From NCBI RefSeq assembly GCF_032854445.1, contig NC_088303.1, forward strand, positions 6,705,501 to 6,769,500: 64,000 nt of DNA, in the 5' to 3' direction. A model generated the notes under the pieces. The model ran no database searches and had not been told where the DNA came from. It saw only the letters and a program-made list of their open reading frames with translations. Below, piece after piece: positions 57,801-64,000 of the stretch. The position numbers were made by a program, and so were the translations under genes. This DNA comes from Liolophura sinensis. Taxonomy: Eukaryota; Mollusca; Polyplacophora; Chitonida; Chitonidae. How positions within the stretch are numbered: position 1 is the first letter of the stretch; each line of letters starts with the position of its first letter.

Positions 57801-59849
57801 AGCACGACTGCACTGGGAATAATAGCTTTCCGAGGAGTATATGCGTTAAAGGGAGATAACATTTTACAGGCACAATTTCGTTTCATGTAAAGCATGGCCT
57901 GAAACAACCAATAGACGTAAGCATTTCATAGAGATTATGAAAAAAACATTAACACTGATGTTTGCAGATTTTTCTGGCATGTACACGCGCCATGTATTTC
58001 CCCGAATGCCCTCAAGCATTACCGCGTATATCTGACATTGTGAAACTTTTATAAGGAAGACGTTTATTGGAATATCGCCCACTATCATGTTACTTTTCAT
58101 TTCCTTTAAATCGAATTATCAACACGAAAAATGCCCTTTTGGCCTACACGTACATGTTACCAGCCATTGTTACAGTGTTATGTATATAGAGAGCGACTTG
58201 CCAATCACGTCAGTGTTAACAGTCAAATAAAATGGACAGCGAGGTAATGGAAAACGGGCAAAGTCTGTCACGATACACAGGAGGCGAATAAAAAGTAAAA
58301 GGAGACGGGAACAAGCTGAATAAATGAAGCTCCTGAGGTTTTTTGCAGCTTTTGGATTTCCATCAATTACGTGGCCTGGATTCAATCAGTCGTACATAGT
58401 CAGTGTCAACGTGACGTGATTGAATATTATTTTTCAGGAAAAGGGAATCGTAATGACTGAGCTTTGCAGATAAATTAGATAATTTTCTTAAAGCGTCGTA
58501 TTTTTATGACGCATAATGTACCACTGAATATATCCAATCGTAACCGAAAATAAAATTGGTTAATAGATTATATTACGGTATTCAAAAATGTCACGAAATC
58601 TTTAGGAAATGTTAATCCCAGAGTGTCCAACAAAACAGGTTGAAAACAAGTTAAATTTGTATGCTGTACACCGTGTAGTGTAACGAATATGCCTGTTAGG
58701 TAAGAAATGTAATGGCTGATTGTTGAATTAATCGAACATTATCGTTAATAATGAGCAATTTACTCCCAAAAGTTGATCCAGAGACATGTTAGATTTGGCT
58801 TTACATAACACTTTTCAGGTAATTTTTAATTTTTGACAAATTAGGTTTTCCCGATAAAGGCATATAAAAAGGACCAACTTCACATGCAAAATATGGCCAC
58901 TGTACGCATACAGCTATGTAACATACGCAGAAATGAGTGGATTGTTCACAGAATGCAGGTCTTTGTATTTGCATAAAGGACGAGGAATGTGGACGAGGAG
59001 ATTTTCCATGTAGAGTGTCTAGCCAATTCAGATAATCATCTTAGAACATCCCGCTTTTCTAACAAATGTTTAGGTGTACCAAAACCAATATGTTGTGTAA
59101 TCGGTTTTCGGGCACCTTTCCACATGGAACCTTGTAGAACTGGCAAATGTTGATATCTGTATCTAGGATGGATGTAACATTCCAGAGGCTGTCCCTTCAA
59201 TGCCTCAGTGGAATAGTTCCATAAATAAATTAACATGTTTGGAAAAAGTTTCTTCAACTTAATAAAACAGATTAAACCAAAGCTGGGTCTGAAGACTTGG
59301 GACTGAATGTCGTTCTTTTATCAAATGGCCACCTCTAGTCCGCTTTTGTATATGTTGGTGAGGTACTGTTTACTTGTACATGTATCCCTGGGGTAGTTCT
59401 TCCGCCATGTGTTGCGTTTTGTTGCTTAAATGTAGATGTGGTCTAGACGAGTAGCCATTACGGAAAATCTCTACAAACAAGGCATTAAGTCCGCTTTGAG
59501 GACAAATCAATTAGTGATGTTGGACAAGGATAAAAGGGTGTTCTGATAGTGCATTGTCGGAGGTATTGTTGTACAGAGATCAAATGAGTAATTGGCCTTC
59601 AAGCATGTTGTCATTTCATAAGTATTTGTCGTTTGCAGCTGTTTCCAGTGATTTACAAACGACATACTATTGCCGGATATTAAGTGCTTTCCCGAAAATA
59701 CCACAGCAGAAAAAAAGTCGTGATAAAAAACAAACGTGATTGTTGATAGTGGAAAAAAAAGATCAGTGACAAATTGGAATACGATAGAGCGATGGCCAAT
59801 TCAGGATGGGCATTTTAGACAATCCGTCGAAAAGGACACGGCAGTTATA
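57801..59849. other. Intergenic, nothing recognised
   Basis: Frames up to 78 codons without motif. No repeat match seen. Confidence 0.4.
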
Positions 59850-59922
59850 TTATGCACCGTACTAAAGAATATTTCACCCATTCAAAGGCGGACAGAATAA
59901 TGGTGGGGGAAACCGGGCTGTT
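59850..59922 (-). repeat. SINE-2 tail fragment
   Basis: Matches the SINE-2 end: caccgtactaaagaatattt, then a tcaaaggcggacagaataat block and gggggaaaccgggc. Confidence 0.65.
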
Positions 59923-62900
59923 GTCATACTGTCCAGTTAGTTACTTTGCAACATCACTGCGACCCTCTTTTCGTCGCGTACACCTTGAGGTCAGCGAAAA
60001 GGACAGTATCGAGTTACAGGTTAGTAGTGCATGTAACGCTTTGGACAATGATTCAATGCTTTTTATTTACACTGTTCTTAACACACCATCGGCATCGGCA
60101 CCGGCTTTCCTCCACTTCTGGCTTTCTCCAGAGGGTTGAATTGGAATTCTCATAAGGGAGAATCCTGAGAAGAAATTGGACGTCTCAAGTTAAGGTAGAA
60201 AAGACAATGAAATTTCTCTAAAATCAAATGCTGTCATAAAGCTTTTTAACTTGATTAAATATTACAAATGAGGGTGAATGTATGTTTTATTCAACACGTT
60301 GTTATTGTGATAAATGGTTGCATCGAATGCCAGGAGAGAGTTGGTCTGAATACAATCCATTCTATGTTTCGCAAGAATCCAAGGTAAAGAACTGCTTCCT
60401 TCACAGAAAACAGAAGTGCGACAGCTGAACCGCCTTCGATCAATACTAATTTCTGAAGCATTTTAGTTAGAACATTCGATATATGCTAAAAAAGATTTCT
60501 TTTCACGAAAATCAAATGAACATTTCATTTTGAAGACTTTTGACAACTAACACTGAAGTAAACGATATCCGGACAAGTTTCAGCCTTGATTTCAGCCGTC
60601 AAGTGTATGGAAATGAACAGACTCGGTGCAGCTTTTAAAGTATACCACATTATGCATTCACACTTATAAACTCGTTGTGTATGTGTGTGTGTTTTTTTTA
60701 AAGAAATATCACCATGAACAGGAAACTCGGTTACTTTTTTAAATAGTGTAAATGACTTCAAAGTAGCAACATTTGGCCAGGCATAGGTGGTGGTATTGTT
60801 CTGGGGTCTGACCACTGACCTTGTGTTGCCTGTCATCGTGTTCTTTTGATTACCTACTGGTCCCTCTTCATCGTTCAGTACCGATATAAGTGTTTCATGG
60901 GGGAAAACCTGCTGCCTTGAGCATAGCGTTTCCTGATAAGATGGGAACTGAGGAAGCGGTTGGCCTTAGCTGCTGATAACTTCGATCGCTGATCTCAGCT
61001 GATATCTAGGCGTTATATGTAAGACAGCAGTCCTTCGCCAGATGATACCAAGCTAAGATAATCAATATTGAGTTCATCCGAAGTAGAGATGAGACTGTCA
61101 CTTTAGGGTACGTCAATAAAACATTTTACACATTTGCTGGCTATCGGGTTCAGTGAATTGCCTGTATGTCTGAAAGCTTACGTCTGTTGGAAGATCTAAA
61201 GACACGATTTGGTGATTTCTTACTTCTGGAAAAGTGTCTCTCGGTTATCGCCCTTTCCTCAATGACCGGTCATATATATCAGGGTTTTCCTCGGTCAGCA
61301 ACAGTTCTAGTACAATGACGATGTTGTACACTAAACTACATGTATTTTGCACGAATAGGCATACATATTTTTTACGGCATTCGTTTAAGACTGCACCATA
61401 TAGAGTTTGTTAGGTAGTAGCTAATGTGGAGTAACTCCTCACAGATATAGATCGACGGTTGTTAATGTCAAGAATGTTGTAAAACGAGCTTATCGTGAAC
61501 GTATGGAGATTCAGATATAAGGTTTCCATAAGCAAATGTCACAGGGGACAGCCCAGCCCTGCATGCGCCTCATCTTAGCTCGGATTTTATGTGGAACCAT
61601 CATTTTCAACGCCCACAGAGTGCTAAAGAATCCAGGTCAGACAGCCGGAAATGTAACGCGCATGTCTGTGCGTATTATGTAATATTGGAACAGAAGGGAG
61701 AAGTATGTAGGACTACGGACAAGCAAGGATTCCTTGTGCTTGTACGCAGACCTAGACGTACATGCATTGAAAGTTTTCTGAATTGGAAGGGTATAATAGG
61801 CATATATGTACCAAAAGGAAATAAATCATGTAATGCGACATTTGTTTTGTGAATTCTGCTTTAGCTTGACTTAAACTGGATTTGTTAAGTGAATCATTTT
61901 ATTTCACCTTCAGATAAATCACTGTTAGTGTCCCAAACAGTGAATTCGCCAGGCAGACTGTCGTTTCCCAGCTTTTTCCTCGTGGACCTCGACTTGAGGC
62001 CGTGCTATTGAAAACTACAGAAACACTCAAAATAACCTAAGGCGTGGATGAATTGTGTAGGGGAAGAGTTTTAGAATGGTGTATTTTGAAAAAGAAAGGA
62101 TACACTTCCTTTCCACTTGTGATTGACAATAAAATGTGAAACACGCAATTGTTCAATGGTGGATATTAAAGAGATTCATATGTTTGACATATGGTTCGTG
62201 AGTTTATTCCATGACACTGCAGATACATGTAAACGATCACAAGAGGTATGTGTGATAATGCGGAATACCATCATTGATAAAACGCTGCCGGAGACAAACT
62301 GGTTAAGGCCAGCTCTCCAGAAAAAAATCCAGTGTTATGCCATTAAGGCATCCAAATTTAATCAGCCATATAATTCTGCGAAATCATCATATAGTCAACG
62401 AGTCTGCGCTGATGTGTGTTCAAGCGTATTGAATGTCACCAATCATGCCCCGTTTCTTGGCAACACTACAACGTCTGTATTTTTTTCCTTTTTGCCAGAC
62501 TGGGTTTTATGGAGCACCCAGCAGCCCTTTAGTTTCACTCACCCACAAACAATACATCTAGCCCTCCTTCTGCACTGCTAGCTGTGAAATACAGTGATTA
62601 AATCTTTTGTGCGAGCTCTTTATTTTATGTGCGCGTTTCTGCGTTTTTCAGTCAGGACATGCTGATAAAATGAAATTATGCGGAGTAGTACATTTAACAG
62701 GTCCCCTCGGAAGCCGATCGCCGGGGTGCAACAAGGGTCCTGGGCATTCCTGTCCAACATTAATCGATTTCTATTTTCTCTTCGACGGTTGACCCTTCTC
62801 CTTAAAGAGCTTCCTATTACCACAACTTGATTCAATCATGTGAAGATCCGTAAGTGCTCCGGACGAAAGATCGATGTACGAAAGGACTCTTTAGCTTACT

Positions 62901-64000
62901 GCATGTATGTGCACACAAACGGCTTGTTTTTGACATGCCAGTCGGACAACATTATAGACGACGTTGGAGACAAAAAATGTCTACAGTAACAAACTTATGT
63001 ATGGAAATGAACACCATAATTCTGTCAAAGTCTTTCTCAACAGGTTTTTGAAAGGTTCTTAAGTGGTCTCGGAGAAGACACAGAACAACACGTGTTCAAA
63101 AGGAGGAAACGTCGCAAGAATCTCTAAGCCGGTAGAATCCATCCGGAAAGCTTTGAAGACATCCATGTGAAGACAGGCCTCAGTAAAACCCTTTTTCATT
63201 TCTTCCTTAGGTATGGTTACACGTGTCACCTCAAGGACTCAATGAAGCCTCATTGACAGGGCGGTGCGTCATAAAGGGTCATTGGTTGGTCAATTGGTGT
63301 CTGGAAGTTGACGTGTATATAAATGATCTATAAAACTGAGCCATATAACAGTAATTGAATACACATTGTTTCTTTCTTCCATGTATGTGTAATTTTTTTG
63401 TTATAACTATAAATAACAGTGAAAAAATAACACGTTCACTGTAAGCTAAGGTTATGCATACAATCTGCAGCAGTACGTTACACGCACATACCTTACAGAC
63501 TCTTTAAACTAGTCATTATACGGGTAATACATGTGCGTGTACTAAAACAGTGCAAGACAACTCTCCAGCCTAGGCTTGCTCCATGCTATTTCAATAGCGA
63601 CCTCTATTGAAGCGGCACAAAAACTCACACCCGCGCGTCCAAGTCTATGACAGTAGGTACATGTAGATATAATTTTCTCAAACGCATCGAGATGTTTCGA
63701 AATACAATACAGTCGATCTCCAAAAAGCTAAGACACTTATCAAATGTCAAATGCGACAATATGAATAAAAATATGACACTTCTATTTCATAAACAGAAAC
63801 ATTGAACGCTCTGTCCTGTATGTCATCATACTATAATATTGAATTTAGTATAACGCAGGAAGCTTTCAAAAAGCCGAATATATCATCAGTGCTTTAATTA
63901 AACAGCACATTTGTTACAAAAATGAAAATATCTCTTACAAATTGAACAGATTAAGTCAGCATTTTCCAGGGTATGTCCACAACAAAAAAATCACCGGACC
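59923..64000. other. Intergenic, nothing recognised
   Basis: The longest frame, 62123-62581 on the plus strand, begins with TTG rather than ATG and shows no domain. Elsewhere only short frames, no repeats shared with the rest of the window and no RNA gene seen. Confidence 0.4.

Noticed and set aside
62123-62581. 152-codon gene
   Set aside because: It begins with TTG; no domain, no splice signals that make sense and no conserved motif.
1-64000. CRISPR array, bacterial operon or phage content
   Set aside because: No regularly spaced palindromic repeats, no ribosome binding sites and no dense ORFs; the sequence is clearly eukaryotic.

Overview
This looks like a stretch of invertebrate nuclear DNA, most likely from a mollusc. 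It is AT-rich, has no dense gene packing, and is filled with old, overlapping mobile elements. The molluscan assignment is an inference from repeat types I recognise: tRNA-derived SINEs with a shared 3' tail, an I-group LINE encoding RNase H, and an invertebrate Penelope-like element. I found no host protein-coding gene that I can name. Almost every recognisable coding stretch belongs to a mobile element and is broken by stops or frameshifts.

Left part (1-11.9 kb): a LINE 5' end fragment at the left edge, then a GC-richer block (about 2.7-11.9 kb) that I read as the ruin of a large Polinton/Maverick- or adintovirus-like DNA element. It holds C2H2 zinc-finger coding (3.2 and 6.8 kb), a protein-primed-type family B DNA polymerase pseudogene (8.2-10.3 kb, +), a 54-codon ORF (10.4 kb, +) and a convergent F54H12.2-like, probably structural, gene remnant (10.7-11.4 kb, -). 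A Penelope-like retroelement with its GIY-YIG nuclease in front of the reverse transcriptase (3.5-6.2 kb, +) and a MITE-like repeat (6.3-6.8 kb) lie inside this block and separate the zinc fingers.

Middle part (11.9-41.8 kb): five broken copies of one LINE family (ORF1 with CCHC knuckles; ORF2 with APE endonuclease, RT and RNase H) at 11.9-15.2 (-), 18.9-22.65 (-), 34.5-38.0 (+), 38.0-40.8 (-) and 40.8-41.8 (+). Two tRNA-headed SINE families lie among them, several with clear target site duplications. A one-LTR remnant of a Ty3/gypsy-type element (24.0-27.0 kb, -) has a tRNA-Pro-type primer binding site. Between 29.7 and 33.3 kb there are a few weak candidate host exons.

Right part (42-64 kb): three more LINE copies (43.5-45.9 -, 47.65-51.5 -, 51.5-53.7 +), SINE and MITE fragments, minisatellites at 56.5 and 57.6 kb, and about 4 kb at the right end with no recognisable content.

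The elements form an ecology rather than a pathway. The LINE and both SINE families end in the same roughly 45-bp core followed by a 4-bp tandem tail, so the SINEs probably use this LINE's machinery. Later insertions (SINEs, MITE-like repeat) cut into earlier LINE copies, which gives a relative order of events.
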